A stretch of 64,000 nucleotides of DNA from Aradus depressus (GCA_963662175.1 OY759214.1:2294001-2358000); one strand, 5' to 3'. Positions 45,441 to 57,116 are shown, counted from the first letter of the stretch. A program made the numbers and translations. Notes: generated from the sequence alone by a model not told the origin.

Positions 45441-45654
45441 TGGCCATTACAGAACTTTCTTATACCAACCACGCTTACAGATCACTCTCTTTCTCCCTTC
45501 TCAAAATTATTTCATACTCTCATTACTGGGTATAAGAATGTCTACTCTCAAGATAACGCTATACAAAGAGATAAAATGAAATGATTTGGAGAAGAGGAAG
45601 GGGTGAGAGAGTGATCTGTAAGCGTTGTTAGTATAAAAAAATCCTGTAATGGCC
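45441..45654. mobile_element. Foldback MITE at the head of family C
   Basis: Ends TGGCCATTACAG are inverted, and arms of about 70 bp share CGCTTACAGATCACTCTCT. It lies in the ELOVL intron, 260 bp after the start-codon exon. A decayed relative is at 56050-56250. Confidence 0.8.
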
Positions 45655-45719
45655 ACGTCACACATTTTTCTTAATTAAAAAAAACTACCAATACATAAAC
45701 CATATTTTAAAGTTCGTTG

Positions 45720-46170
45720 CTACGGGTTACGATTTAAAGATTACTTACAATTACATATATTCCTTGTAGACATTTAGTTTACATTCTTCGGGGCGCTATA
45801 ACTTTTGTCGTATTGATCTTACCTCAAATTTGAGGAACTTAGCGATTGGAAATTTTATAAGGAACAATTTTTGTAAGAATCAATTTTGCGATAGGACCAA
45901 TTGTTTTCGGGTTAATCAAGGAAACGTCTAAAAATATTTTTCAAAACTACATTTCAAGATGGTTTTAGGCATGTATCCCGATAATCGGACGACCTGTAAA
46001 ATATCATATTTCATATAAATTATGTATTTTAGTATTCTCTATAACTACTACTCGAAAAGATTTTTGATGAGGCCATAAACATAAGCTGTATCTTGTAGAA
46101 TGTAGTTAGATCTCGCGGGAAAGTGGTCTCAATTTTCGTTCGATTTCGGCTTAAATCTAATCAGACCTAA
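45720..46170 (+). repeat. Dispersed repeat family C, copy 2
   Basis: It shares blocks with 22070-22455 in order: GGGGCGCTATAACTTTTGTC, GTAAGAATCAATTTTGCGAT, TCGGACGACCTGTAAAA, CATAAACATAAGCTGTATC and CGATTTCGGC...CTAATCAG. Confidence 0.8.
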
Positions 46171-46324
46171 GAACATGTTACCTCTTTATTCCAAATTTCA
46201 AATTCATAGCTACAATCGTTTTCGTGGTAGAGAGCTCCCAACTTTTCAATTACATAGACACAGGCAGACAGACATCATCGCGAAAATGGTCAACTATAGG
46301 TACAAGAAAGTACAATGGTCGTCG

Positions 46325-46470
46325 CTAATCACCAGCAATGTCCTTCCCCAGTACGAGTTAATAAATTAAGTTAAGGTTGAAAAACATGAAAATCAGTTGA
46401 AAACTCAGCATCGAATTTCTGGCCGATTACATAACTTCCCCTATACTTTCTACAGTCGGACAAGTAAAAG
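46325..46470 (-). repeat. Family R copy collapsed to its two ends
   Basis: CACCAGCAATGTCCTTCCCC then, within 40 bp, AACATGAAAATCAGTTGAAA and CATAACTTCCCCTATACTTT. The body is deleted. Confidence 0.83.
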
Positions 46471-46524
46471 AATAAACAAAAAAAATGGTCGGCAATCTAT
46501 CTACTACCCTGTTTTTTTTTGTTT

Positions 46525-46660
46525 TTTTTGGAGAGAGAGAGAAACTGCGAAAGCCGGCTAGCATAAGTAAATAAAATCTGTGAGATTTCAGAACACAGTT
46601 TTATTTTGCAACCTATGAAATAATCACTTTTCATTATATCAGTCATCTTGACATTTATTC
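46525..46660 (-). mobile_element. Foldback MITE family F, single arm plus flank
   Basis: It carries AGCCGGCTAGCATAAGTA and TTTTATTTTGCAACC, matching the right arm of the copy at 11780-11853. The match extends outward through AAATAATCACTTTTCAT into TCAGTCATCTTGAC. Confidence 0.75.
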
Positions 46661-48289
46661 TGAGATACGTAAGTAACAGATATAGTAAATATTTGTGAGG
46701 ATATAATTGCAAAATTGGGATATTTAATTATACTTCTAAAGTTAAAAAAAAAAAAGAAATTAAAAGTTCGCTTAGTTTAACGTTCAAAGATGAGAAATTG
46801 GTCTGGGAGAGTGGATGCGTGTTTCGAATCAACCAATCAGCCTGCGGCTTCAGTTCTCTTCAATAAGTAACTGCTACACTTATCGGTGATTGCCATCTCT
46901 GTAATTTTCTCAAATAATAGGTCGTTTTCACTGAACAAATAGCCAACTTGAAATAATTCAATCGCAGGTCAAAAGAAATTTCATTACGTATCCTTTGCAA
47001 GAACTACATTAACTGAAACACTTTTGATTTCCATTTTTTCATTAGGCCTGAGGACAGAAATTTTCATATTAAAAATTTGAGAATTCTGAGGAATAAGACT
47101 TTCCAAATTACGGAAGAAGTAAAGTGAGACTCGGACATGAAAATTGCAAATAATAATTTTCTGTATATTTTATAAATATAATGTTTTATGTATAAAAAAT
47201 GAAAATTTTAAATATATAATTATGCTAGAACAAAGCCAATAGTCAAAAATGATGTTAACATTGTAGTCAGAATAGGTACAAATATCATGAGAAATTATTA
47301 TTGCCACAATCGTCACTGGTTAAGTGGTTAGGAAGATTTACTGGGAAACTGAGGACTAGAAAATACACTACTACACAATGGACTTTATCGACATACATCG
47401 AACTGGGAAATCGAGTCTTCAAGATCGAGTTAAGTGTTGGGAAGAATGATATGAAGGTGTTATATAATTATATATGTTGTACAAAAATTATTGATATATC
47501 GAGTATCGATATTATACAGACAAAGCTACCAGATATGTTGTTTGAAGAAAAGCAGTTCGGATGCTGACTGCCGCGAGCAGTACTGGCTGATGGGAGCTCT
47601 TGTGGGAAGGTTGGCGACTGGCACCACAGAGGGCCTTTTATTCTTGTTCTGTCAGTGATTTTGTTATTGTATTGGTGCCTTGTGTACTTCATCTCTTGAG
47701 GCTGGGGGGTGGAGATGCGCTGCACGGTGACACTGCACTGGTTTCTTCCTCGTCACGCTAGTCGTGCTCACTTGGGATCAACTCTCTTCGCCTCTGAAAT
47801 CACTATCTTCATTTTCAAGGCTGGGCCTGACGCACTCATCAAACGTCGGCTCATCTGTTCTTACTTTACGTCTGAAAGCAGCCATAATTTACTAAAAAAT
47901 AAAAAAATAAAATGTTTATTCAAAAATTAACGTAATGAGTGAGATGTGAGAACATGAGATGTGAGAACATGAGATGTGAGAACATGACCGGCGCCAGAAG
48001 AACGAGGCACTACTTACACTGGACGACACAACACCCGTACAGACCGGAGTCTAATTGAGGGGTACATGGAGGTTCAAGGTCACGTGTTGCGATTGCTGGC
48101 TGCTTCAACACCCCACCAACTACACGTCAATCACAACATGACTGTCATGTATCACAAATAACAATTACGTTCAGTCAAATGTATATCGTATGAAATGAAA
48201 AATCGTAGTTTGACCATACAAAAGGAAATATAGATAGTACATTTGAACATCAATGGCCTCAAAACATAGGTAATCACATCGATATTTTG
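46661..48289. other. Intronic spacer
   Basis: 47565-47880 and 47985-48120 are GC-rich and free of recognised repeats. They could be LTR or other element parts. No coding signal recognised. Confidence 0.45.
47939..47986. repeat. 15-bp tandem repeat, 3 copies
   Basis: GAGATGTGAGAACAT repeats three times exactly. Confidence 0.93.
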
Positions 48290-48690
48290 TAAAAACACAT
48301 GTAAATTCAAAAACACTTAAGGGCAACACTTATTAATTTTCAGCGGAATCGGCCAAATGGAAGGGAGGATCAACACAAAAACCCCAATAACCGCCGATGT
48401 AATGATTGTATCGACACAAAATTTAGTATGAGGTTGATCGTCATGATTTTTAGCCCAAACTGTCGATTGGTTATGGAGTGAGAGTACATTGTTGATGATT
48501 CAGCGGTCGGAAAACATGAAATTCCGTTGAAAACTCAAGATCGAGCTACTGGCCGATTACATAACTTCCTTTATACCTGCTTCGTATATCTTGGGAAGTA
48601 TAAGCAGTTTCCTGTTTCTCCGTGAATATGATAACTCCCGTTAGAATGAATTTATCCATATGAAATATTATATACAAATGGCTGTGGCTA
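48290..48690. repeat. Family R fragments in both orientations
   Basis: 48330-48480 forwards (CAGCGGAATCGGCC, ACCGCCGATGTAATGA); 48505-48603 reversed (CGGAAAACATGAAATTCCGT, CATAACTTCCTTTATACC); then AACTCCCGTTAGAATGAAT forwards. Confidence 0.8.
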
Positions 48691-49164
48691 GCTGCTGAAA
48701 TCATAAAGAAGGAAAAAATAAAATAAATGAAAAAACATACTAATTCAGAATATTCATGAGGATATTTTAATCCAATAATTTCTGTGCAAGTTCAGGTGAA
48801 ACGCTTGAAGCTCATTGGTTGAACTGTTCTGCAATGCCCACCATATAAGACTGTTATCGTCAAATGGTCAACTGAATTCTAACATGTGTATTTCCCAAAA
48901 AATTTCATCGTCAATTTTTTCTCATGATTCCACACATTAGATGTTTCGCTGGAAGCAGGATGGGAGTGGCCGGCTGGTTCCGGGAGTCAAGTGATCCCAC
49001 ATTCCCAGAAATAAATTACTTGACCCGGAAAATTTCCCCAAACGATTCCGGTTGATTTTTCTAGACTTTTTATACTTTTTCCCTCATTTATAGTATATTT
49101 TCACTAAACAGAAGACAAGTATTCAAGACTTTTGTTTTCCTTCAGTTTCTGAAATCAGTGAATG

Positions 49165-49725
49165 GAGGGGGGGGGGGGGGGGACCCGGCTATGTACTTCC
49201 CCAACACGTATTAATCAATTACGTTTTTACTCTCCCTCCAAAGCCAATCGACCGTTTGTGCAAAGTGCAATAGCTCTTTTTGAATCCTCAAACTCAATTT
49301 TGTGCCGTACATTCATTATATCTGCAGTTATCAGGATATTTGAGTCGAGCCCCCCATCGGGCCCCCCTTGGCAAATTATTTAATAGTTGCCATTCTTACG
49401 GGGTTTTGAATTTGAATATTAAATGTCATGTCGATATAGTCATTACATCGGCAGTTATACATATTTTTGAGTAGTGCCCCCCCCCCCCCCCATTCGGCTG
49501 ATCCCGCTGAAAATCAATAGGTTTCGTCCTTAAAAAATTCTGGATACACATAAAATTTCGTATCGATACATTCATTGGGAGTTATCGTTTTCACAGACAC
49601 CCACACATTTTTCTTATTTGGGATCAGGAGGTCGGAAAACATGAACATTGAAGACTCAGCATAGATTTTCTAACCGATTACATAACTTACTCTATACTTT
49701 GTATATCTGGGCAAGTAAAACATAA
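49165..49725 (-). repeat. Family R copy, nearly full length, with G- and C-runs
   Basis: CTATGTACTTCCCCAACACG, CATCGGCAGTTATAC, C-run at about 49476-49490, and CATAACTTACTCTATACTTT. Confidence 0.87.
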
Positions 49726-49759
49726 CCTAGCTACTGGAGCAATGATGGTGTGAACAGAC

Positions 49760-50077
49760 TACCCCGGGCTTTAAATAAAAGGTCATATCGCCTACTACCA
49801 GAGCGCTCTTTCGTCACTCTGATGGAGAGCCCGACTCTATTATTGGAGTCCTAAATTTTGCCTATCCTAAATTTTTATTCACCTGGGGTAGGGGTACTTA
49901 ACGGGTAACTGACAACATACAGGCTCCGGACCATCGCTTAACGTCCCATCCGAAGGACGGCGTGCTTAAGTTTATTTTTTATCTCCCCAATGAAATAAAC
50001 TAAGGGCCTCGGGCGGGTTACTCGCAATCTTGAGTTCAATAAGCAAGCACGCATACCACTGAGCTATTGGCGCCCTC
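49760..50077 (-). mobile_element. SINE-A, near full length
   Basis: CCCCGGGCTTTAAATAAAAG through GAGCTATTGGCGCCCTC. Box B is damaged (GGGCGGGTTACTCGC). Confidence 0.9.
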
Positions 50078-50504
50078 CTTTCTATTTCATTTTTGTTATC
50101 TTGTCGAAGTGTGTTTTCAGTGACGAAATATCGATAGGAAGGCCACCATTTATACAAGACTGCTGCGACCTGCCTTCAGAGTGTCCTCAAAAAACTGACC
50201 CCCCCCCCCCCCCCCCTCCCTCCTCCCATTAGAATACCCATCCTGAGTTTCCTTGTTGACTGGATCCTCTTCTGAAGCATGTCTCCTTCGAACCCTTTGT
50301 CTCAACGCCGTATCTCCTGGTGTAATCGTGAAGACACAATTTACATATATTTTTTTAATTTTTTTTTTTCGTAATTTTGAGGAGATAAATATCGATAATG
50401 GATTGTTATTTTCACGATTTACTGTAATTCCCCAAAGTGCTCTACGTCAGATCACGTTCACGAGAAACAAAACAATACGAAATACTTTTGTTATTATCTT
50501 GTAT

Positions 50505-51130
50505 TTTTTACTTCCACAGATATACGAAGTACAGAAAAAGTAATGTAATCGGCAGGAAATTCGCTATTGAGTTTTCACCGGAATTTCAAGTTTTCCGACT
50601 CTGATTCCAAAAATGGAAAAAAAAAGTAACTGAATCGCCGGCAATGTTCTTCCCCAACACGCATTAATCAATTACGTTTTCACTCTCTCTAACTCCCAAC
50701 AAAATAAATGTGTCGGCGTGACATTTTATATGTATGTCCAGAAGCCCTTAAGGACGACACCTACACATTTCCTTCCAAATCGGCCGAAGGGAAGGAGGGA
50801 TTAAGGAGAGATTAACACAAAAACCTCTTAATAACTGCCAATGTAATGAATGTATCGATATGGAATTTCTTATATAAATTCGAAACTAGATAAAGACGAT
50901 ACCTATTATAATCGGCTTAGAGGGGGGGGGGCCTCAGTACAAAAACTCTAATAGCTGCCGATGTTAAGAATGTATCGATTCTAGTAGAGTACGACGATTC
51001 AGAAGCCATAATGTAAATCAAGTATTGATATATAGCCCAACAGATCGATTGGTTCTAGAGAAAGAGCAGAAACATAAAGCTTATTTCGTTGAGGGGAAGT
51101 ACAATGCCGGCGATTCACCGAAGACTATTT
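50505..51130 (+). repeat. Family R copy, full length
   Basis: TTTACTTCCACAGATATACG starts the hairpin end; AATAACTGCCAATGTAATGA and AATAGCTGCCGATG units; ends GAGGGGAAGTACAATGCCGG and CGATTCACCGAAGAC. A reversed right-end piece is inserted at 50632-50690. Confidence 0.88.
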
Positions 51131-52339
51131 TTGTTGACCTGGCGGCTGTTGGCACGCCGCGGCGCTGCTCCTAACAACGATGAGGGGGTCACAATCAAAA
51201 CTCACATGTTCCAGAAAATTCGATTTCGAAGTAGCAGTGCTTTCTAATGGAACTCACACCGCTGAATTCACCCATGGCGTTGATTGTAGTCAAAACTAAC
51301 TAGACCCCTCTTAAAATTGAGATTAAAGTCGAGGGTTCATGTCAGAACTAACAAGTTCCTTTGGATCTTGTGAGTTATGATTCTGACATGTGGGGAGGTT
51401 TCAAACACTAAGGTTGTCCAGGGTCAACCAAACACATTTAGGTCCATTAAATGTGACTTCGTGCTGCTGGACCGAAAATCAGTACGGCAGATGCATCATG
51501 CATCCTTTATCACCTTAACACAGTCGACCTTTCAGACTTCCAGGAAATTCGGCTCGTCTCTGATGGGTGCGCAGGGCTGAATAAAAATTCATCACTTGTG
51601 GCGATGCTGCCCACCTGGTTGTCTTTGAGTAATACTCCAATAAAAGAAGTTGAAGTGGTTTTTCCAGTGGACATAGTTTCCTGCAGACTGGGTGTTCGGA
51701 AACATAGAGAAAGATATAAAGCGACTTGAAACTATTTCCAAGCCAGAGACCGTATACGAAAATAGAGCCAAACATGCAACAGTTAAATTCGTTGGAAAGG
51801 TCACTGAAGTTTATGATTTCCGCGAGTTATCAAAGAAAGTACTGAAAACGCAAATTACGTTGAATTATTTAATAATTCATTTTAATTGAGTCTTCATAAC
51901 GTCCAAACTGCAGCACTGTTCTCCTCTATATCCATTCTTAATACAAAATGGAACCCTAGTTGTCGATAACATAGTAATCATTTTCAATGAAAATTACATT
52001 TCAAAAAAGGGAATTTGAAAAATTTATTTTCAAGAGCTGACTCACCTAAAGAAAAGTTTCTCCATACTCGCTAATTTTCTAATGTCTATAGTTAAATAAT
52101 TTTTTTTCTATTTATAGCAATATCAGCTCTTCTCTTGTCTCAGCGGTGGCCACAAAATGTCTCTGAGTGGGCTTGAGGCTACGCCAGGGTCATCTTCTGT
52201 GCGAGTTTCGTTAGCTTTCACTTGGTTCTTCTGGTCTCCGAAGGTCGATGTAATATACCCATTGATTTAGAGCAGCACAAGTGGCGGGGAACTGTAGAAC
52301 GGAACCTGTTGAATCACCGACAGTGTACATCGAGTTGTA
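51131..52339. other. Intronic spacer with unrecognised open frames
   Basis: A frame at 51692-51889 (+) reads MFGNIEKDIKRLETISKPET and FVGKVTEVYDFRELSKKV. The composition is protein-like (charged, helical), but I do not recognise it; possibly a fragment of a transposon or retrocopy. Confidence 0.35.
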
Positions 52340-52447
52340 TATACGTAACACATTTCACAGGTTGTCAAATAAAATATAGTATGACCTCTCACAGATTTTT
52401 TATTACAAGTAGCTAGGTGGCTTTCGAGGTTTCCCTCATCATCAGGC
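52340..52447 (+). mobile_element. Foldback MITE family F, left arm
   Basis: GTATGACCTCTCACAGATTT, AGCTAGGTGGCTTTCGAGG and TTTCCCTCATCATCAGGCAG match the left arm at 11610-11690. It abuts the 53-bp perfect inverted repeat. Confidence 0.75.
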
Positions 52448-52803
52448 AGTCTACAAAAGAAACCATCCTTAATATATTATAAAGGCAACATAGATAAATA
52501 TATTAAATTGAATTTTTTTTTTTTTTTTTTTTTTTTCAATTGTTGAAATTGAGAAAACTGAAATTTAATGTTTGAAAGTCCGTATATATCAATTCCCCGC
52601 ACGTCATATTTTCAGCTTCCTTTTTCGTAGTGACAAACCGTCTTTTTGAAGCCCGTAACGATGGTGAATCGTGAAATTACTAATACTGTAGTGGCGATAT
52701 CTCACATTCGAGAAAAAAGTGACAAACCTGGTTCTTTCCCCGTGCTCTTCATTTATCTATGTTGCCTTTATAATATATTAAGGATGGTTTCTTTTGTAGA
52801 CTG
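52447..52803. repeat. 53-bp perfect inverted repeat with 251-bp spacer
   Basis: Arms 52447-52499 and 52751-52803 are exact reverse complements (starting CAGTCTACAAAAGAAACCAT). The spacer holds a run of about 29 T. Perfect arms imply a recent event. It may be the inner part of a family F element. Confidence 0.9.
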
Positions 52804-52898
52804 TTCAACTAATGTTTTTTAGAACTTGGATTGCTTCACTAAAAAACCCTAATTGGATTGTCAATTTTTTTTTTCTATAGTTAGTTATTTTGTTATTA

Positions 52899-53089
52899 TG
52901 ACCCGAACTTTAACGTCATATCGCCTACTACCAGAACGCTCTTTCGTCACTCTGGTGGACATGAGCCCTACTCTACTTAAATTTTGCCTACCCTAAATTT
53001 TTATTCACCTAGAGTAGAGGTCTCTAACGAGTACTTGACTTCCATCACTTAACGTCCGAAGGACGGAGTGCTTACGGAGTGGCGCCCTC
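52899..53089 (-). mobile_element. SINE-A, internally deleted
   Basis: TGACCCGAACTTTAACGTC through GGACGGAGTGCTTACGGAG, then GGCGCCCTC. Most of the tRNA head is deleted but its first bases remain. Confidence 0.85.
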
Positions 53090-53471
53090 TTTTTTTTGTA
53101 TCCTAGAGAAAACAATATTTTTGTTTATTATGTTATCTAATTATTATTGATTCAAATTTTATTTATTCTTTCTATTTTCATTTTGAAATAACATCATTTA
53201 AAATAAAAACTTTGTTTATTTTAATTATTTTTTCTTATTTACTATTTTATTTGTATTATTATTTTTCACTTCTCAATCCATTTGTTTTATTTATTTCTCA
53301 TCACATGAAAATTATTAATACAAATTATTATTTCTCATTGCAATTAATGCTTAATTATAATTAAGTAAACATTTATAAGTAAAAGTAAAAATAAGAAAAA
53401 TTTACTCACCTTAAAAATTTACTAAAAGTACTGGTTTTCAAAGGATTTTTATTCAATTTTATGGAACCTAA

Positions 53472-54205
53472 TCACTTAGCGGAATCAAAAAACAGGATTA
53501 GAGTACAGGAGAGGATTGTGAAAAAATTTGATGTGATATAGAAAAACTGAGATTTGTTTAAGATTCTACAATTATTGTCTCGATCCTGTGCGGCTGCCAT
53601 CCAGTTCCTGATGCGGAATATGTTTCGGGCATCTTCTGCCACACCATCTGCCCATCTCAGCTTAGGTCTTCCTCGCCGTCTTACTCCATGAATGGGCTCC
53701 ATTAGCAGCTTCTTCGGCATTTCCTCAGCTTCCATCCTGGCGACATGTCCCGCCCATCTTAACCGCCCAATCTTCATGACTTTCAGGACATCTGGTTCTT
53801 TATATAGTTCATAGAGCCTCCTGGTTGTTGCGTCTGCGCCATGCATGGCCTACTTGCACTCCTCCAAATAACCTTCCTTTCGAATACCAATATGCTCTGT
53901 TCGCTCATTTTCGAAGTTGTCCAGTTTTCTGAGCCATACAGAAGAACTGGGCGGATAAGGGTCTTATATAGAACGACTTTAGTCTGCCTGGATATGTGGT
54001 TGCTTCTGAAGTGCTTGCTGAGACCATAGTAACAGTTGTTTGCCGCAAAGATTCTCTTCCTTATCTCAGTTTCGTTAACATTGTCTTGTGTAACTATGGA
54101 GCCCAAGTAGGTAAACTCTGCGACCTTCTCAAATTTGTGGGGACCTATTTCAAGGGTCTCACCTTGGGTAGGCACTTCTCCAGTGACCTGTTTAAGATTC
54201 AGCAC
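53472..54205 (-). pseudogene. Non-LTR retrotransposon (LINE) reverse transcriptase C-terminal region, frameshifted
   Basis: Two overlapping minus-strand frames together make the last part of a LINE ORF2. Upstream frame (54205 down to about 53830): FEKVAEFTYLGSIV, EIRKRIFAANNCYYGL, LYKTLIRPVLLYGSENW and FERKV, the typical thumb region after the RT palm. Downstream frame (about 53846 to 53472): LYELYKEPDV, IGRLRWAGHVARME, GRRRGRPKLRWADGV and an RNW motif. The break near 53830-53846 is a frameshift. The catalytic palm and the endonuclease are absent, so this is a 5'-truncated dead copy, as usual for LINEs. The motif set is the one found in RTE-like endonuclease-reverse transcriptases of insects; the clade is not certain. 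Confidence 0.9.
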
Positions 54206-54364
54206 CCCAAAAATATGTAGACAGAAGAAATTTTGAAAAACGTTTTTGATGCCTTGAATTTTGCAGGTCTGCGTTACAGTTGTATTTTCAGAGATAATGT
54301 AAATATATTTCTAAGAATTTATCATTTTTGTTGTTAACCTTTTTTTTGTATATTTGTAAGAAGG

Positions 54365-54445
54365 GCGTAGAAAGACTTGAGATTCCAGTGATAAGTCAAC
54401 ATAGAATTGTTGACATATAACATAACTTTCCTTGTACCTTCTACA
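54365..54445 (-). repeat. Family R hairpin-end fragment
   Basis: GATTCCAGTGATAAGTCAAC and CATAACTTTCCTTGTACC. Confidence 0.75.
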
Positions 54446-54754
54446 TAGAGTGACAGTGAGGTCATACAGTAGTATCTGCGGCCCGCTTTCACCCTAAAGT
54501 GCACCCTTGAAATTTAATAGTTAGGTACCCCCTAAAAAATGGCATCCCACTTTTTATTTTTCGGTAACACTTATGGCTTCCATGTGCGGATAATTGCATT
54601 ATGCAATAAAATGCATTATTAATGAATGATTTACCTTACTTTCAGATGAAGAAATTCTTTGGTGTTATTTCAAAACCAGTTTAAATTAGGTCCAGTTTTT
54701 ATTAAATAATTATTATTAAAGTTGTAAAGGGGTGGCTATATTACATTGAGATAC

Positions 54755-55205
54755 ATTCATTATATTGGCAGTTTTGGGGATTCTTGTGTTAAGCTCACTC
54801 CCCTGGGCCGATTAGGCTGAAAATCTATAGGTGTCGCCTTTAAAAATTTTTTCTTTCACCAGCTATACAAAGTTTAAAGGAAGTTATAAAATCTGTCAAA
54901 AATTCGATGTGGAGTTTTCAACGGAATTTCATGTTTTCTGACCTTCTGATTCCAAAATGGGGGAAAAAAAATGCTGTTTATCTGTGAACACGATAACTCC
55001 CAATAGAATGAATGTATCAACATGAAATTTTATATGTGTATCCAGAACACTCTAAAGACGACATCTATTGATTTTCAGCCAAATCGGCCAAAGTAAAGGG
55101 GGGGATTAGGGAGGTAATTTATGGCTTCTGGGGGCTGGAAAATTCCAGGTATAACGTAATTTATTAATTGCTGGGAAATACGTAGCCGGTGATTCACCTA
55201 AGGCA
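54755..55205. repeat. Family R pieces: reversed body then a forward copy
   Basis: 54755-54845 reversed (TATTGGCAGTTTTGGGG, GCTGAAAATCTATAGGTG). 54855-55205 forwards (CACCAGCTATACAAAG, TCAGCCAAATCGGCC, GATTCACCTA). Confidence 0.83.
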
Positions 55206-55224
55206 TTGCTTTCTTATTTATGGA

Positions 55225-55300
55225 TCCCGATTTATGGAACCTGGAATTCCGGGAAAAACTCAACAAGTGGTTTCTGACCGAGTAGATAATCCCATATACT
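55225..55300 (-). repeat. Family R hairpin-end fragment
   Basis: GGAATTCCGGGAAAAACTCA and TTTCTGACCGAGTAGATAAT. Confidence 0.72.
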
Positions 55301-55500
55301 ATAGGAGGGGTCTAGTTGCAAAACTCACATTCTCCATTTTTTGCTATTTTCACAATCTTGAAAAAAACATAAAAACTAATGAAGACGGAATATCCATGTT
55401 CTTTCGCTCAGTATCGCTATTTAAAGGCCAAAATTGTTGTTAAAATAAAATTGAATTACGTAAAACGAATTTATTTAGCATAAAACATTGGAAAATATGT

Positions 55501-55590
55501 CATATAATACATAACCCCATATAATACATAACTCCATATAATACATAACTCCATATAATACATAACTCCATATACCTGGGGAAGTAAAAA
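55501..55590. repeat. 17-bp tandem repeat, 4 to 5 copies, ending in the R hairpin arm
   Basis: The unit CATATAATACATAACTC starts at 55501, 55518, 55535 and 55552, then CATATACCTGGGGAAGTAAA. The unit equals the R segment TACATAACTTCCCCTATAC with short deletions. Confidence 0.9.
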
Positions 55591-56029
55591 TAGAAAAGTG
55601 GACTCTTACTTGTGACGTCAGATAATGGGAAACCTTGAATGTGTTGTAATGTGTCCTTGAAATTGGAAAATTCAGACATTCCTTGCAGCTTGACAGTAAT
55701 AATAAACAGGCGGTCTGATTGAACATGTCTCAAAAATCTGGGTCATATTGAAAAAAATAATAATAGGTAGTCTTTTTAAAATGTGGCGAGTTATTAAATA
55801 ATTTATGTTAGCTAAATATTATCATTAAATCAACCTTCTGTTAGTTCTGTTATTAATTTGAACTAAAGTTTGTTTCTTAGGAGCTGGTTAATAATGAGAG
55901 GTTAACATGAGATTATCAGTCAATAACATATATTTAGTTCACAAAAGATGTTATGTTGTGTATTCACATGACTCTGGTCTGTTATGTGTCATCTGTAGAT
56001 GGTTGGGAACTTATCTAGAAATATCTTAT

Positions 56030-56246
56030 TTGAACTGTTATTTTTTTAACAGTAGCAGATTTCTATCCCAACCACGTTTTTACAGCTGACTCTCCCCTCT
56101 CAAATTTCTTATTTCAAATTATCACAACTGTTTATAAGAAAGTCTTATGAAAATTATTGCAAAAAGTATTTATTTTATTTTATTGTAGATTCAGCATATT
56201 CTGAGATTGCCTTTTTTAAAAGGTGGTTGTTATAAGGAAGCCACAT

Positions 56247-56283
<37 letters not shown>

Positions 56284-56460
56284 TCTTTATTTTTAATCTT
56301 TGTTAATAAAAAAACAATTATTTTAACATTCTTTGCAGTTTAAAGATTGCTTTGAACTATTTCCTACAAAAATGTATAATTCATTCTTTGAAGCACTATA
56401 ACTTTGTAACTCAAATCTAAAGGCATATTGTTAGAACTAACAGGTATCGCGTAAATCGAG
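56030..56460 (+). repeat. Dispersed repeat family C, copy 3 (decayed)
   Basis: It contains CAACCACGTTTTTACAG...GACTCTCCCCTCTCAAA, a remote match to the 45441-45654 foldback arm, then TTCTTTGAAGCACTATAAC like the family C core. It is interrupted by a CA/TA microsatellite and followed by the hAT pseudogene. Confidence 0.6.
56247..56283. repeat. (CA)n(TA)n microsatellite
   Basis: About 6 CA followed by about 12 TA. Confidence 0.95.
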
Positions 56461-56480
56461 CATATACGTCTAAAGAAACG

Positions 56481-56682
56481 GTAGTTTCTGTAGCAACAAG
56501 TGAACGGTCTTTCTCAACCCTTAGACGTATGAAAAGCTACATATATCAGAAATAGTACTAGCCAAGACAGATTGAATGGGTTAGCTCTGATGTCAATACA
56601 CAGAGACATTCATCTAGACCCTGAATCAGTTTTAAGCAAGCTTGCACAATCAAAAGCTAGAAGACTTGAATTAATTTTGTAA
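56481..56682 (+). pseudogene. hAT transposase C-terminus, frameshifted pseudogene
   Basis: The first frame reads VVSVATSERSFSTLRRMKSY up to a stop near 56555. Shifting frame gives QDRLNGLALMSIHRDIHLD, PESVLSKLAQSKARRLELIL and a stop at 56680-56682. Together this is the full end of a ZMYM1-like hAT transposase. It is a different copy and subfamily from the one at 44255-44458, and is embedded in a family C repeat. Confidence 0.9.
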
Positions 56683-57039
56683 TGACCCTAAAACAATTAA
56701 CTATGTATACAAACACACATATATATATTATCCCCTCCCCCCCCCCCCCCCCCCCCAGATAAAATTCTGGGCCTCTGCTGAACATGTTTTAACCATTTTC
56801 ACTATGATCTCTATGTGAATCTGATTGGAAATTTGTGAGCTCGGAGAGGATTGGACCAATGAACATGAAATTTGAGATGAACATGTCACATGTGCTAACT
56901 TAGATCTGATTAGATTGTGGCCAACATTAGAAGAACATTGAGCCACTTCACTTCGGGGCCTCAGTAGTTTCTACAACATACTGCTTATATTAATGACAAA
57001 CCCTGTTTGCTTGAGTAGAAGCTTTTTATTCCTTGTCCG

Positions 57040-57116
57040 GACAACACATGTAATGAGCTTCAGGTAGCAGTAATATAATGCAAAATTACTCCCGGGAAAC
57101 AGCGGGTAACCAGCTA
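57040..57116 (+). mobile_element. Possible Helitron-like 3' end
   Basis: The stem CCCGGGAAACAGCGGG lies 8 bp before CTAG followed by T (57113-57116), which fits the Helitron hairpin plus CTAG|T rule. No helicase or 5' TC end was recognised. Confidence 0.35.

Noticed and set aside
47700..48130. LTR retrotransposon border (GGCGCCAG motif and GC-rich tract)
   Set aside because: No paired LTR, primer-binding site or pol motif could be found nearby.
51692..51889. Host coding exon
   Set aside because: Protein-like composition, but no splice sites in phase and no recognisable family; kept only as an unrecognised frame.
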